A DNA stretch of 42,495 nt from Pseudomonadota bacterium. Lineage in GTDB: Bacteria > Desulfobacterota > Desulfobulbia > Desulfobulbales > Desulfocapsaceae. The stretch is from positions 1 to 42,495 of the forward strand of contig JAHJNL010000004.1 of NCBI GenBank assembly GCA_018820855.1, read 5' to 3'. The notes below the pieces were generated by a model. That model did no database searches. It was not told the DNA's origin and saw only the letters and a program-made list of their open reading frames with translations. Within the stretch, counting starts at the first letter, position 1. Each line of letters starts with the position of its first letter. Positions 17,229 to 27,857 of the stretch are shown piece by piece. Position numbers and translations under genes: made by a program.

Positions 17229-18806
17229 ATGATGGCAAATCACTCCATCACCATTCTTACCATTGAGGACGACCGACTGGTACGCAAGGCTATCGCCTCT
17301 TACCTGCAGGGACTTGGTCACTTAGTCCTCCAGGCTGGGGATGGGGCAGAAGGCCTGGAGATATTCCGGAGGGCACATCCTGATCTTATCCTCACCGATC
17401 TCCGCCTGCCGAAGATCGATGGCATGGAAGTGCTCTCTACTGTCCAGAAAGAATCCCCGGACACCCCTGTTATCATCGTTTCCGGTATGGGTACCCTGGA
17501 AGATGCCATTAAGGCTCTCAAACTTGGTGCCCGAGACTATGTAACCAAGCCGATTACTGACATGGCTCTGCTGGAGCATGCTGCTGCCCGTGCCCTGGAA
17601 CGAGTCAGACTGATCAAGGAAAACAGACGATATCAGTCCTTTCTTGAAGATGAGGTTCAGAAAAAAACCGCTGAATTACAGCAGGCCCAGAAACTCGAAG
17701 CCATCGGTACTCTGGCCGGCGGCATTGCTCATGACTTCAACAATATCCTTGCCGCCATCATGGGCTTTACCGATCTTGCTCTGCTGAAGACAGAAATGGA
17801 CTCTGAATTGACTGACTATCTGCATCAGGTACAAAAGGCCAGTCGTCGGGCAAAAGATCTGGTACTTCAGATCCTGACCTTCAGCCGCAAGAATGATACT
17901 GAGCGCCATCCGATTCAGGCTGCGCTCACCATCACAGAGACCCTGAAATTTACGCAGGCAACACTGCCGGCAACAGTCCGGATAACTCAGCACATCAATG
18001 CCCAACAGACAATGATCCTGGCTGACCCCACTGAAATTCATCAGATAATCACCAACCTCTGCACCAATGCCTTTCATGCCCTGCCCGACGAAAAGGGGAC
18101 AATTACAGTAACCCTTGATAACCTCACCATCACCGCAGACGATTTGCACAAACACCCCCAATTGCCAGGCGGGGATTATCTGCAGCTTACGGTCAGCGAT
18201 GATGGATGCGGCATGGACCTGGCAACCCAGAGCGCTATTTTCGACCCCTTTTTCACCACCAAGGAAAAGGGACAAGGTACCGGCCTTGGTCTTTCCGTAG
18301 TGCATGGCATCGTTACTGACTGGGGCGGCACCATCAAAGTCAAGAGTGAACCGGGCAAGGGCTCGACGTTCACGCTCCTCTTTCCGGTGACAGAGGCCGT
18401 CGCCAGAGAAACCGAGGCTGTCGTCTCCCTTCCCGGCGGCAGTGAGCGTATCCTTTTCATTGACGATGAAGAGGACCTGCGATTACTGGCCGAGCGAATG
18501 CTTACCTATCTCGGCTACTCTGTCATCTGCTGTTCTTCCGCTCAGGAGGCCTTGAAAAAAATGAGAGGAGACACTGCCGGTTTTGACCTGGTCATCACTG
18601 ACCAATCCATGCCGCAGATGCCAGGAACGGAGCTGGCAAAGGAGCTGCTCTCCATCAGTCCGGGACTGCCGATCCTCCTCTGCACCGGCTACAGTTCCAT
18701 GGTCGATAACGACAAGGCACTGACCATGGGAATCAGAGGTTTTCTTCTGAAACCCCTTTCCATCAGTAAAATGGCCCGGGAGATACGGACCATTCTTGAT
18801 AAGTAG
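17229..18806 (+). CDS. Hybrid histidine kinase, REC-HisKA-HATPase-REC
   Basis: The protein has 525 residues and no membrane segment. An N-terminal receiver (residues 7-125; phosphoacceptor D57 in LILTDLRLP) is followed by a coiled coil and a HisKA domain with H168 in GGIAHDFNN. The HATPase domain has its G-box (KGQGTGLGLSVV), and a C-terminal receiver holds D458 (VITDQSMP). This is a soluble phosphorelay node with a receiver at each end. It receives phosphate from another kinase, or is gated by one, and hands it on. It heads the plus-strand signalling genes, 124 bases ahead of the heme-sensor kinase. Confidence 0.9.
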   Translation: MMANHSITILTIEDDRLVRKAIASYLQGLGHLVLQAGDGAEGLEIFRRAHPDLILTDLRLPKIDGMEVLSTVQKESPDTPVIIVSGMGTLEDAIKALKLGARDYVTKPITDMALLEHAAARALERVRLIKENRRYQSFLEDEVQKKTAELQQAQKLEAIGTLAGGIAHDFNNILAAIMGFTDLALLKTEMDSELTDYLHQVQKASRRAKDLVLQILTFSRKNDTERHPIQAALTITETLKFTQATLPATVRITQHINAQQTMILADPTEIHQIITNLCTNAFHALPDEKGTITVTLDNLTITADDLHKHPQLPGGDYLQLTVSDDGCGMDLATQSAIFDPFFTTKEKGQGTGLGLSVVHGIVTDWGGTIKVKSEPGKGSTFTLLFPVTEAVARETEAVVSLPGGSERILFIDDEEDLRLLAERMLTYLGYSVICCSSAQEALKKMRGDTAGFDLVITDQSMPQMPGTELAKELLSISPGLPILLCTGYSSMVDNDKALTMGIRGFLLKPLSISKMAREIRTILDK

Positions 18807-18930
18807 CAGAACAAGTGCTCAAAAATATGAAATTAACCATCAGCTTTTTGCTGTCAGGTATGGGCTTAATGCAGAAGAAGCCTGAAGAGAGAAGTGGGGA
18901 TATGAAAAGCACAGCAAAAAAAAAGGTGTC

Positions 18931-20877
18931 ATGAAGACAGTGAGTCCATCTCAAAAATCGCCTTTTCTCATGAAACGCAACACCCTCATTCTCGTAGCAG
19001 GATGGACGGCAGTGATTGTCATGGGGGCGTGCTGGCATCTGTTCGAAGCGTACCAGAACACGTTGCAATCGGCATATATTGAGGCGACACGCTCATTTGA
19101 AAAGGATCAGGTATACCGCCGCTGGGCCGCCGGTCACGGTGGTGTTTATGTGCCGGTGAGCAAAGAGACGCCACCCAATCCCTACCTGTCGCACATAAAA
19201 AATCGTGACATCACCACCACATCCGGGCAAAAACTGACCCTGGTCAATCCGGCCTACATGACACGCCAGGCATATGAGATAGGACACAAATACTACGGCC
19301 ATCAGAACCATATCACCAGCCTCAAGCCTATTCGCCCTGAAAATGGACCGGATAGCTGGGAGACCAAAGCGCTGCAGGCAGTTGAACAGGGCAAGACCGA
19401 GGTAAGCGAATTTGCAAAAATCGGGGGCACTGACTACCTGCGCCTGATGCGACCGCTGAGAACCGAGCACAGCTGTCTGAAATGCCACGCGACACAAGGC
19501 TACAAGGAGGGCGATCTGCGTGGCGGCATCAGCGTCTCTGTGCCTATGGAGCCGCGGTGGAAACTTATGTCTCTTCATGCGACTGCCATCTTTATCATGA
19601 GCTACGGCCTCGTATGGCTCCTGGGTCTGGCCGGTTTCGGGGTCTATGCCTGGCAAACAGGACAGCAAATCCGGCTGCGCGATCAGGCAGAGGAAGCGCT
19701 GCAAAATGCATTAACAGAATACGCCGATCTCTACAATAACGCCCTGGATATGTTTGTCTCGGCGGATGCCGACACAACACAGGTTATTCGATGCAACCAG
19801 ACCCTGCTCACAACCCTGGGCTACAGCAGAGAAGAAATCATCGGCCGCCCGGTTTTTGATCTCTACCACCCCGACTGTCTGGATGAGGTCAAAAACAACA
19901 TCTTCCCCACCTTTTACAGAACAGGAACAATTACAAACAGAGAACTGAAGCTGCAATGCAAGGATGGCTCTCCCCTGTCAGTAACCCTTGACCTCTCGGC
20001 CTTTCGAGACAAAGAAGGAAGGATCATACAAAGCAGATCTGTTCTGCATGACATCAGCGACAGAAAGTGGCTGCAGGAACAGCTCATTATCAATGAGAAG
20101 ATGGCTACCATCGCCGGGCTTGCCGCAGGTGTTGCCCATGAAATAAACACTCCGCTTTCAGGAATTCTCCAATCAATCCAGCTTATTGAGATGGGACTTG
20201 ACCCGGAGCAGGAAGAGAATCGGCAGCTGGCTGCCAAATGCGGCATAGAACTAGCCAATGTCCGGAGCTACCTGCAGAAAAAAGAACTGGATTTCTTCCT
20301 CAACGGCATCAAAGAATCTGCCACCACGGCAGCACATATTATCTCTGACCTGCTCCAGTTCAGCCGCCCCCGTATAAGTGAACGCGCTGCTGTCAGTCTG
20401 ACTGATCTCATCGACCATTCCATTGAACTCGCCAAGGCCGATTATTCGCTGAAAAAGGAGTACAATATACTCAATGTAGAGTTCATACGAGAATACAGTC
20501 CAGACCTGCCGGAAGTCAACTGCATGGCCATGGAAATAGAACAGGTTCTTATCAATCTCATCAAAAACAGCTGCCAGGCAATGGCAGAAAATGGAGGCCC
20601 GACAGCCCCGCACATTATTGTCCGTACAAAACAACGCGATGAGATGGCAGTGATTGAGGTGGAAGACAATGGCCCGGGTATAGAGGAAAAGATCAGCCTC
20701 CAGATCTTTGATCCATTTTTCACTACCAAGGATATCGGCAAAGGAACCGGCCTTGGTCTTACCGTATCCTATTCCATTATCTGTGACAAGCATGGTGGAA
20801 CCTTGCAGCTAACGAGCCTGCCGGATAAAGGAACCAAGACCATCATCGAACTGCCGATCACAGGAGCAAGGAAATAA
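18931..20877 (+). CDS. Membrane sensor histidine kinase with DUF3365-type heme domain and PAS
   Basis: The protein has 648 residues. Transmembrane helices at about 17-37 and 212-236 enclose a periplasmic domain that ends in a c-type heme site, C182-x2-C185-H186 ([10 protein letters not shown]). This pattern with [11 protein letters not shown] after it is typical of the DUF3365 (Tll0287-like) domain. In the cytoplasm follow a PAS domain (about 250-370), HisKA ([11 protein letters not shown]) and HATPase ([11 protein letters not shown]). The heme should sense redox state, oxygen or a small gas ligand in the periplasm; that is inference. Five bases separate it from the next kinase gene, so the two are co-transcribed. 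Confidence 0.9.
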   Translation: MKTVSPSQKSPFLMKRNTLILVAGWTAVIVMGACWHLFEAYQNTLQSAYIEATRSFEKDQVYRRWAAGHGGVYVPVSKETPPNPYLSHIKNRDITTTSGQKLTLVNPAYMTRQAYEIGHKYYGHQNHITSLKPIRPENGPDSWETKALQAVEQGKTEVSEFAKIGGTDYLRLMRPLRTEHSCLKCHATQGYKEGDLRGGISVSVPMEPRWKLMSLHATAIFIMSYGLVWLLGLAGFGVYAWQTGQQIRLRDQAEEALQNALTEYADLYNNALDMFVSADADTTQVIRCNQTLLTTLGYSREEIIGRPVFDLYHPDCLDEVKNNIFPTFYRTGTITNRELKLQCKDGSPLSVTLDLSAFRDKEGRIIQSRSVLHDISDRKWLQEQLIINEKMATIAGLAAGVAHEINTPLSGILQSIQLIEMGLDPEQEENRQLAAKCGIELANVRSYLQKKELDFFLNGIKESATTAAHIISDLLQFSRPRISERAAVSLTDLIDHSIELAKADYSLKKEYNILNVEFIREYSPDLPEVNCMAMEIEQVLINLIKNSCQAMAENGGPTAPHIIVRTKQRDEMAVIEVEDNGPGIEEKISLQIFDPFFTTKDIGKGTGLGLTVSYSIICDKHGGTLQLTSLPDKGTKTIIELPITGARK

Positions 20878-20882
20878 CAAAA

Positions 20883-22601
20883 ATGAGTAAGCGCGCAGAG
20901 ACAATTCTGATTGCTGAAGATGATCCGCTTGTTCGTAAAACAACAGCTCATTATCTGACAGGAAAGGGCTATACCATCCTGGAAGCCAGTAACGGCAGCG
21001 AGGCCTTGCAGTTGTTCAGAGAAGAAAAACCGAATATCCTTCTTACTGACCTGCGCATGCCGAGACTGGACGGTATGCAGCTTATCCAGACAGTGGTGCA
21101 GGAAGATCCGCATATGCCGGTGATTATTTTCTCCGGCATGGGAACCATGGGAGATGTCATCGAGGCCCTGCGCGCCGGGGCCTGGGACTATCTCACCAAA
21201 CCGATAACGGATCTGGATATTGTCGCCCACAGCATCAACAAGGCCTTGGAACGTGCCAAACATCTTCGCCAGGAAAAATTATACCAGGCCAGTCTTGAAC
21301 AGGAGGTACAGAAACGGACCCTCGAGCTGCAGCAGCAGAACAGGCAGCTCGAGCAGGAGATACAAGAACGTAAGGTCCAGGAAGCCCTGGTTCTCCATGC
21401 AAAGCAGGAATGGGAACGCACCATTGACTCCATGCCTGATATGGTAGCCATTATTGATATTGAACACACCATTGTTCGTATGAATAAGACCATGCTCAAT
21501 CAACTCGGCAAGTCCTACAATGAACTGTTGAGTACAAAGTGCTTTCTTTGTGCCCATGACAGAGAGGAGCCGCCCGAGTACTGCCCGCACAGCAAACTCC
21601 TTCAGGACGGCAAGCCTCACCGGGCCGAAATCTACGAAGAACGTCTGGGCGGGCACTGCGAGATCAGTGTGACTCCTTACTATGACCCTGACGGGTCTCT
21701 TCTCGGCTCCGTCCACATTGCCAGGAATATCAATGCACAAAAAAAGGCTGCGCTGGAAAAGGAGAAACTGCAGTCCCAGCTTCTTCATGCTCAGAAACTT
21801 GAATCAGTGGGACAACTGGCTGCCGGTATTGCCCATGAAATAAACACCCCCACCCAGTTCATCGGCACCAATATCGATTTTTTCGATGAAACGTGTCGGG
21901 ATATCAGTGAGTTCATGACACAGATTCAGGAAATTGCAAAGAAGGCCACGCCGGAAATCAGTGCTGCAATAAACAAGGCCCTGGAAGAGCTGGATTGGGC
22001 CTACCTGACCGAAGAGATCCCCCTGGCCATCAGCCAATCGTATGAGGGCGTGAAACGTGTCAGATCCATTGTCCAGGCCATGAAGGAATTCTCCCATCCG
22101 GGCAGCAAGACTAAGAAAGAGCTGGATCTTAATCAAATTATCAATACTACAGTGACGGTAGCCCGTAACGAATGGAAATACGTTGCCGACATGGAGCTCG
22201 ATCTGGATCCGCAACTGCCGAAAATTCCGCTGTTGGCAGATGAAATGGGCCAGGTTGTCCTCAATATGCTGGTCAATGCGGCCCATGCCATAGCTGAAAA
22301 ACTAGGTGATAACCCGGCGGGAGCCAAGGGCACAATATCCATCATCACCCAAAAGACTGCAAAAGGGGTAGAACTGCGTATGCATGACACTGGAGCCGGC
22401 ATGCCTGGTCATGTGCAACTCCGAATCTTTGATCCTTTTTACACCACCAAAAAAGTGGGTAAAGGTACAGGCCAGGGTCTGGCAATAAGCCACGATGTGG
22501 TTGTTGACAAACACCAGGGAACCATTGAGGTTGAATCAACATTGGATGAAGGCACAACGTTCATTATCCAACTGCCTTTGCAAGACGGAGAAAGCAAATG
22601 A
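20883..22601 (+). CDS. REC-PAS-histidine kinase
   Basis: The protein has 572 residues. A receiver (D56 in LLTDLRMP) leads into a coiled coil (about 130-180), then a PAS domain (about 180-290) with a cysteine-rich insert (CFLCAHDREEPPEYCPH). HisKA (AAGIAHEINTPTQ) and HATPase (GKGTGQGLAIS) follow. The receiver-first layout suggests it is driven by an upstream kinase, probably the heme sensor encoded just before. It overlaps the following REC-HDOD gene by four bases (ATGA). No DNA-binding domain is present. Confidence 0.9.
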   Translation: MSKRAETILIAEDDPLVRKTTAHYLTGKGYTILEASNGSEALQLFREEKPNILLTDLRMPRLDGMQLIQTVVQEDPHMPVIIFSGMGTMGDVIEALRAGAWDYLTKPITDLDIVAHSINKALERAKHLRQEKLYQASLEQEVQKRTLELQQQNRQLEQEIQERKVQEALVLHAKQEWERTIDSMPDMVAIIDIEHTIVRMNKTMLNQLGKSYNELLSTKCFLCAHDREEPPEYCPHSKLLQDGKPHRAEIYEERLGGHCEISVTPYYDPDGSLLGSVHIARNINAQKKAALEKEKLQSQLLHAQKLESVGQLAAGIAHEINTPTQFIGTNIDFFDETCRDISEFMTQIQEIAKKATPEISAAINKALEELDWAYLTEEIPLAISQSYEGVKRVRSIVQAMKEFSHPGSKTKKELDLNQIINTTVTVARNEWKYVADMELDLDPQLPKIPLLADEMGQVVLNMLVNAAHAIAEKLGDNPAGAKGTISIITQKTAKGVELRMHDTGAGMPGHVQLRIFDPFYTTKKVGKGTGQGLAISHDVVVDKHQGTIEVESTLDEGTTFIIQLPLQDGESK

Positions 22602-23815
22602 GAAAAAAAAGGATCCTTTTTGTAGACGATGAAACCAATATCCTTTCAGGATTAAAACGCATGCTGCGTTCAATGCGGCAAGAATTTGATCTGCAATTTG
22701 CCGAGAGTGGCAAAGAGGCGCTTGAGATTATGGAAAGTACCGAGTTTGACGTGGTGGTTTCCGATATGCGTATGCCTGGCATGGATGGGGCAACATTGCT
22801 CACAGAAATACAGAAACTCCACCCCTATTCCATCCGGATCATGCTCACAGGACAGGCCGATGAAAAATCGATACTGCGCACAGTGGGCGTTGTCCATCAG
22901 TTTCTTGCCAAACCGTGTGAATCGGAGCATCTTAAGGCTATACTGCTACGGGCAAGTGCCTTGCATGAGCTCATCTCCCAGGATGCACTGAAAAAAATCA
23001 TTACCCAGCTTGGTACCTTGCCCAGTGTGCCTGAGGTCTATGCAAAACTGCGCAAGGCCATGGCAAACCCAGAGATCGCCATAGCAGAAGTTGCAAAAAT
23101 TATAGAAGAAGATATGGCTATGAGCGCCAAGGTTCTGCAGTTGGTAAATTCAGCTTTTTTCGGTCTATGCCAAAAGGTAGAGAGTCCGGCCCGTGCCGTG
23201 AATTTTTTAGGACTTGACACTGTTAAAAGCCTGGTTCTGGGCGTTGGGGCTTTCTCTCAGACCAAGGCCTCCTCAAAGATCTTTCCTATCAAACAACTCT
23301 GGTCACACAGCCTAACAGTAGGAACCTTTGCCAAGAAGATTGCCTTGAGTGAGTCGGACGACAAGGAACTTATTGATTACTGTTTTCTGGCCGGCCTCCT
23401 CCATGACATCGGCAAATTGGTATTAGTTGCGCAAATGGAGGATAAGTATGAACAGGCAGTCCTGCTTGCCAGAAAGAACAATATCTGCCTGCGTACAGCT
23501 GAAAAGGAGATCTTTGATACGGTTCATGGGGATATCGGAGCATATCTGATGGGCTTATGGGGAATGCCCGGACCGGTAGTTGAGGGTATTGGCTTTCACC
23601 ATCGTCTGGATAACTACCCAAACAGGCAATTTAACCCTGCACTTGCTGTGCATGTAGCCAATGCCATTTATTATGAGAACCGGCCTGATGAAGTTATTGG
23701 TGCTCCCCATGAAATAGCCATGGTCCACTTGCAGGCCATGGGACTAGATGATAAAATAGACCACTGGCGTGAACTTTGTGCTGAATCATTTGAACAGGAT
23801 AACAAAGATGACTGA
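22598..23815 (+). CDS. Response regulator with HDOD output domain
   Basis: The protein has 405 residues. The receiver (residues 4-125, D56 in VVSDMRMPGMDG) is followed by an HDOD domain at about 135-335 (LPSVPEVYAKL, then VLQLVNSAFFGL and a LAGLLHDIGKLVL helix that keeps an HD pair). HDOD modules act mainly through protein contacts in bacterial signalling. It is translationally coupled on both sides: ATGA overlap with the kinase gene before it and an eight-base overlap with the gene after it. It is the probable output of the adjacent kinases. Confidence 0.9.
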   Translation: MRKKRILFVDDETNILSGLKRMLRSMRQEFDLQFAESGKEALEIMESTEFDVVVSDMRMPGMDGATLLTEIQKLHPYSIRIMLTGQADEKSILRTVGVVHQFLAKPCESEHLKAILLRASALHELISQDALKKIITQLGTLPSVPEVYAKLRKAMANPEIAIAEVAKIIEEDMAMSAKVLQLVNSAFFGLCQKVESPARAVNFLGLDTVKSLVLGVGAFSQTKASSKIFPIKQLWSHSLTVGTFAKKIALSESDDKELIDYCFLAGLLHDIGKLVLVAQMEDKYEQAVLLARKNNICLRTAEKEIFDTVHGDIGAYLMGLWGMPGPVVEGIGFHHRLDNYPNRQFNPALAVHVANAIYYENRPDEVIGAPHEIAMVHLQAMGLDDKIDHWRELCAESFEQDNKDD

Positions 23816-24938
23816 TAAAATTTTACTGGTCGATGACGAACCTAACGTTCTGCAATCCATGCAGCGTCAGTTACGAAAACGTTTTAATATAACAACGGCG
23901 GAAAGTGGTAATGACGCCCTGGCAAAATTAAAAGAGCAGGGGCCTTTTGCCGTTATTATTTCAGATATGCGCATGCCTGGCATGGATGGGGTACAACTTC
24001 TCAGCAGGGTGAAGTCCACTTTTCCTGATACGGTTCGCATTATGCTTACCGGTAATGCTGATCAGGAAACAGCTACTGAAGCAGTGAACGTAGGTCAGAT
24101 CTTTCGCTTCCTGAATAAACCCTGTTCTACTGCCGTGTTAGCAACATCCATTGCCCTTGCAGTAAGACAGTACAACCTTATTACCGCCGAAAAAGAGCTC
24201 CTGAACAAGACCTTGAAAGGCAGTATCTCTGTTATGGCCGAATTGCTCAGCCTTGCCAATGCCACTGCCTTCAGCAGTGGATACCGTATCAAATCCATGG
24301 TTAAGCACATTGCCCAAGAACTCCAGTTAACCAATCCCTGGCAATATGAAGTTGCAGCGTTGATGTCTCAAATAGGATGCATCACCCTGCCCACTGATAT
24401 TTTACACAAACTCCATGCAGGCATCACACTCTCGGCGGAAGAACAGGAGATGTATGAAAATCATCCAAATGTTGGCAGCAAGCTCATCCGCAAGATTCCC
24501 AGGCTGGAAAAAGTCGCGGCAATGATCGAACACCAGCTTCGCTCTTTTGACTGTTGTGACAAGGAAGATTCTCTGGAAGAAGAGATTACCCTTGGTGCCG
24601 AAACCCTGAAGGCGGTCATAGAATACGACCTGTTGCGTCAGCAGGATCTGGGGCATCTGCAGGCCCTTAAGCGTATGCGAAAACGATCGGGTGAATACAA
24701 CCCCAACATACTGAATATCCTGGAATTGCACAGGCCAAAGGAGGTGCATGCCACAATCAAAAACCTGAGTTTTAAAGATATCATTCCCGGCATGATTGCG
24801 GTTGAAGATGTTTTTGCCAAGAATGGCACTATGCTTATTCCGAAAAATCAGGAAATCACCTGGCCTGTCATTCAAAGTCTGACAAATTTTGAAAAGCACA
24901 TTGGTATTATCGAGCCAATACGCGTACGCACAACTTAA
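23808..24938 (+). CDS. Response regulator with degenerate HD domain
   Basis: The protein has 376 residues from ATG 23808. The start is chosen because the receiver begins immediately (MTDKILLVDDEP) and the codon overlaps the previous stop. The receiver has D53. Residues about 150-270 have the layout of an HD-GYP domain (HIAQEL, then VAALMSQIGCITLP, then EMYENHPNVGSKLI), but the metal ligands are lost: QIG replaces HDIG, and the HHE...GYP segment is replaced by EHQLRSFD. The C-terminal 60 residues (NLSFKDIIPGMIAVEDVF) match the tail seen on HD-type regulators. Phosphodiesterase activity is therefore unlikely; a binding role is inferred. Confidence 0.85.
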   Translation: MTDKILLVDDEPNVLQSMQRQLRKRFNITTAESGNDALAKLKEQGPFAVIISDMRMPGMDGVQLLSRVKSTFPDTVRIMLTGNADQETATEAVNVGQIFRFLNKPCSTAVLATSIALAVRQYNLITAEKELLNKTLKGSISVMAELLSLANATAFSSGYRIKSMVKHIAQELQLTNPWQYEVAALMSQIGCITLPTDILHKLHAGITLSAEEQEMYENHPNVGSKLIRKIPRLEKVAAMIEHQLRSFDCCDKEDSLEEEITLGAETLKAVIEYDLLRQQDLGHLQALKRMRKRSGEYNPNILNILELHRPKEVHATIKNLSFKDIIPGMIAVEDVFAKNGTMLIPKNQEITWPVIQSLTNFEKHIGIIEPIRVRTT

Positions 24939-25056
24939 TTCAAAAACAGAAAAAGCAGGTGTGCGGTTTGGTTTGCCCAAAAAGCTAAAAGCATCTCAGA
25001 CAGGGACGGTCTCAAAAAATAACAAACGGGCCACACGATTTTTTCAAAGAATAATC

Positions 25057-27768
25057 TTATGTTTTATCCAGCACTTCGCGGACGGCCTCAAGAAGCTCGT
25101 CTCCATGTATCGGTTTGAAAACGTATTTTTTTATGCCCATGGACAGGGCCTTTTCTTCGGAAACGATATCACTGTGTCCGGTACACATGATAATAGGCAG
25201 GGACGGTTTGATCTCCAGCACCGCTTTGGCCAGTTCTGCACCCGTGAGCCTTGGCATGGTCTGGTCGGTGATGAGCATATCAAACGTATCCGGCTGACTG
25301 CGGAACTTCTCCAGGGCCTCCATGCTGTCTGTAACTGCAGTAACCTGATACCCTCTGCTTTCCAAACGTTTTTTGTTGATTTTCACCAGAAGCAGTTCAT
25401 CGTCCACCATCAATATTTTCTCGTTGCCAGTGGTTTGCCCCCCCCTCTTTTTCTCCTCTGCAGCACTTGATTGAACAGTTGATTCTGCCGTTATCGGTAA
25501 ATAAACGGAAAAAAGCGTCCCCTTTCCGACACTGCTTTCCACCTCAATAAATCCGTTACAATCCTCGACAGCACCGTGGACAACAGCAAGCCCCAGACCG
25601 GTTCCTCTCCCCACTTCTTTGGTGGTGAAATAGGGTTCAAAAATTCGATCAATGATGGATGGCTCCAAGCCACATCCGTCATCCCTGACAGTCAAAACGA
25701 CAAAGGGTCCAGTCGGCACGCCCCGCTCACTGAGGATTTCCCCGCCACTTTTTCCCCTTTTCTGTAAGCCCACACTCAAGGTCCCCTTCTGCTCATTCAT
25801 GGCATGCAGGCCATTGGTACAGAGATTGACAACAATCTGATGGATGACGGTAGGGTCAGCCATTATCATTCCACAATCAGGGTCAACATCTTCTCTTATC
25901 TCAACCGTTGCCGGCATGGTCGCATGCAGCATTTTCAGTGCTTCCCGGACAACCAGATGAGGGTGGATGACCTGTTTTTCAATGCCAGCCTGACAACTGA
26001 AGGTAAGAATCTGCCTGACAAGATTTGTTGCCCGTTTCCCAGCTGCAAGGACTTCTGCAATGTTCTTTCCAATCTCACTCTCTGCCGAAACATCCTCTCG
26101 AATAAATTCGGCATATCCTAAAATTGCAGAAAGAATATTATTAAAATCATGGGCAATGCCACCGGCCATTGTGCCTATTGCCTCCATTTTCTGAGATTGG
26201 GCCAATTTCTTTTCAAGATTTTTCAAGTCAGATATATCCTTGCCAACGCGGGCAATATATTCAAGTTCACCCAGATCATCAAACACCGGAGCAGCCGTGA
26301 CAAGAAAGGTCTTTCCCAGTTTCCCATAATACATCTCTCGGCTACAGGGCACTAGGCTCTTTTTGGTCTCCACAAGAGGACACCCCGGACAGGGCTCTTC
26401 TGAGCCATGAAAGAGTTCATAGCAGTGATACCCGATAATCTCATCACAGGGGGAAGCAAGCATGGCACATGCTGCCTGGTTAGCCTTGACTATTCGCAGA
26501 TCAGTATCATGGAGAGTGACGATATCGGAAAACGAATTGAAGGTTCGATCCCACTGTTTTTCACTTTTGCGAATAGCCCGTTCCACCTGCTTTCGCTCAG
26601 TAACATCATGGGCAATGCCACTAATGAAGAGCAACTTTCCCTGCTCATCATAAGAAAAACTTACGGTCCACAACATATCATGGACAACGCCTGTTTCCAG
26701 GTTAACCAGTCGGTTTTCAATCTTTGACTGAATTATCTGTTTATTGAAACAATTTTCACACCAGACTGTTGTCGTTTCAAGATCATCCGGATGGATAAAG
26801 TCAAAAACATTTTTCCCTACTAGTTTTCCAGGATCATGACCCAATATTTCCTTACCCATGTGGTTGACGTAGAGCAGGTTTCTATCAGCATCCACCTGGA
26901 TTATCAGATCAATTGTTCCTTCCACCAGTTCCAGATATCTCTGCTCCATTTTCTTACGTTGCGTTATATCTAAGACAATGGCTGCAAAAACAGGCCTGGC
27001 CCGATACTCTGTTTTCTGGAGATGCACCTCTGCAGGATAGGTCGATCCATCCTTACGCCTATGAACAGTCTCATAAACCAGCTTTTCTTTTTGCCCAATT
27101 TTTAATGAGGCGACTCTTTGCGTAAAAGAAGAATTAGCAATTTCGGGCTTGATATCCATGGGAGTCATTTCCATGAATTCTGACAGGGAGTACCCCATAT
27201 TTGACCGAGCCCCTTCATTTACGAACAAATATTTATAGTTTTCCGCATCAAAGAGGTAAATTTCATTGAGTGATTTTTCGATGATCTGAGTTAAATTTTT
27301 TTCCCGGTTGAGCGACTGACGTAATTTGACTGTTCGCTCTTCCACCATGGATTCAAGACGTTCGTGATAGTTGCGCAATTCCTCTTCATTCTGTTTCCGT
27401 TTCAGTGCCAGTTTCACTGTGGCCGGAAGGATTTTGAGGTAATTACCTCCAGGATCTTTGATGAGATAATCATAGGCACCTAACTTCATAGCTTCCACAG
27501 CCACTTCTTCATTACCCGTCCCGGTTGTTACAATGACCGGGAGTTCTTTGAACAGGTCAAAGAGTTCAAAAGACACCCCGTCTCCAAGCCAATAATCCGA
27601 AATAACGATATCGAAACTGGTTGATTTGAGAATTTTTTCTGCCTCAGCAATGGACCCGGCAATGGTGTAATCATAGGGCAGTTTCTTCTTTTTGACATAC
27701 CTCTCAAACGCCATCTGGTCGACCTTGTCATCCTCAACCAGAAGAAGACGGATTGCTTTGTCTTTCAC
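25057..27768 (-). CDS. Large hybrid histidine kinase, REC-PAS-PAS-PAS-HisKA-HATPase-REC
   Basis: The protein has about 903 residues and is soluble. A receiver (D58 in VISDYWLG) precedes a coiled coil and three PAS domains (about 175-290, 295-415 and 420-535). The third PAS carries a cysteine motif, CYELFHGSEEPCPGCP. HisKA (AGGIAHDFNNILS), HATPase (GRGTGLGLAVV) and a C-terminal receiver (D835 in LITDQTMP) follow. I use the GTG at 27768, preceded by AGAGGG, in preference to the in-frame GTG at 27813. It lies 89 bases behind the single-domain regulator on the same strand and meets the plus-strand set tail to tail, with a 118-base gap that shows no clear terminator. Confidence 0.88.
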   Translation of the reverse strand: MKDKAIRLLLVEDDKVDQMAFERYVKKKKLPYDYTIAGSIAEAEKILKSTSFDIVISDYWLGDGVSFELFDLFKELPVIVTTGTGNEEVAVEAMKLGAYDYLIKDPGGNYLKILPATVKLALKRKQNEEELRNYHERLESMVEERTVKLRQSLNREKNLTQIIEKSLNEIYLFDAENYKYLFVNEGARSNMGYSLSEFMEMTPMDIKPEIANSSFTQRVASLKIGQKEKLVYETVHRRKDGSTYPAEVHLQKTEYRARPVFAAIVLDITQRKKMEQRYLELVEGTIDLIIQVDADRNLLYVNHMGKEILGHDPGKLVGKNVFDFIHPDDLETTTVWCENCFNKQIIQSKIENRLVNLETGVVHDMLWTVSFSYDEQGKLLFISGIAHDVTERKQVERAIRKSEKQWDRTFNSFSDIVTLHDTDLRIVKANQAACAMLASPCDEIIGYHCYELFHGSEEPCPGCPLVETKKSLVPCSREMYYGKLGKTFLVTAAPVFDDLGELEYIARVGKDISDLKNLEKKLAQSQKMEAIGTMAGGIAHDFNNILSAILGYAEFIREDVSAESEIGKNIAEVLAAGKRATNLVRQILTFSCQAGIEKQVIHPHLVVREALKMLHATMPATVEIREDVDPDCGMIMADPTVIHQIVVNLCTNGLHAMNEQKGTLSVGLQKRGKSGGEILSERGVPTGPFVVLTVRDDGCGLEPSIIDRIFEPYFTTKEVGRGTGLGLAVVHGAVEDCNGFIEVESSVGKGTLFSVYLPITAESTVQSSAAEEKKRGGQTTGNEKILMVDDELLLVKINKKRLESRGYQVTAVTDSMEALEKFRSQPDTFDMLITDQTMPRLTGAELAKAVLEIKPSLPIIMCTGHSDIVSEEKALSMGIKKYVFKPIHGDELLEAVREVLDKT

Positions 27769-27857
27769 GAATTTCCCTCTTTTTTGATCGAAACCAACTC
27801 CATTTGATAGCACATTATTAAGTTAGGTTGCGGTCCAACATTTGCGGACGTATCTGC

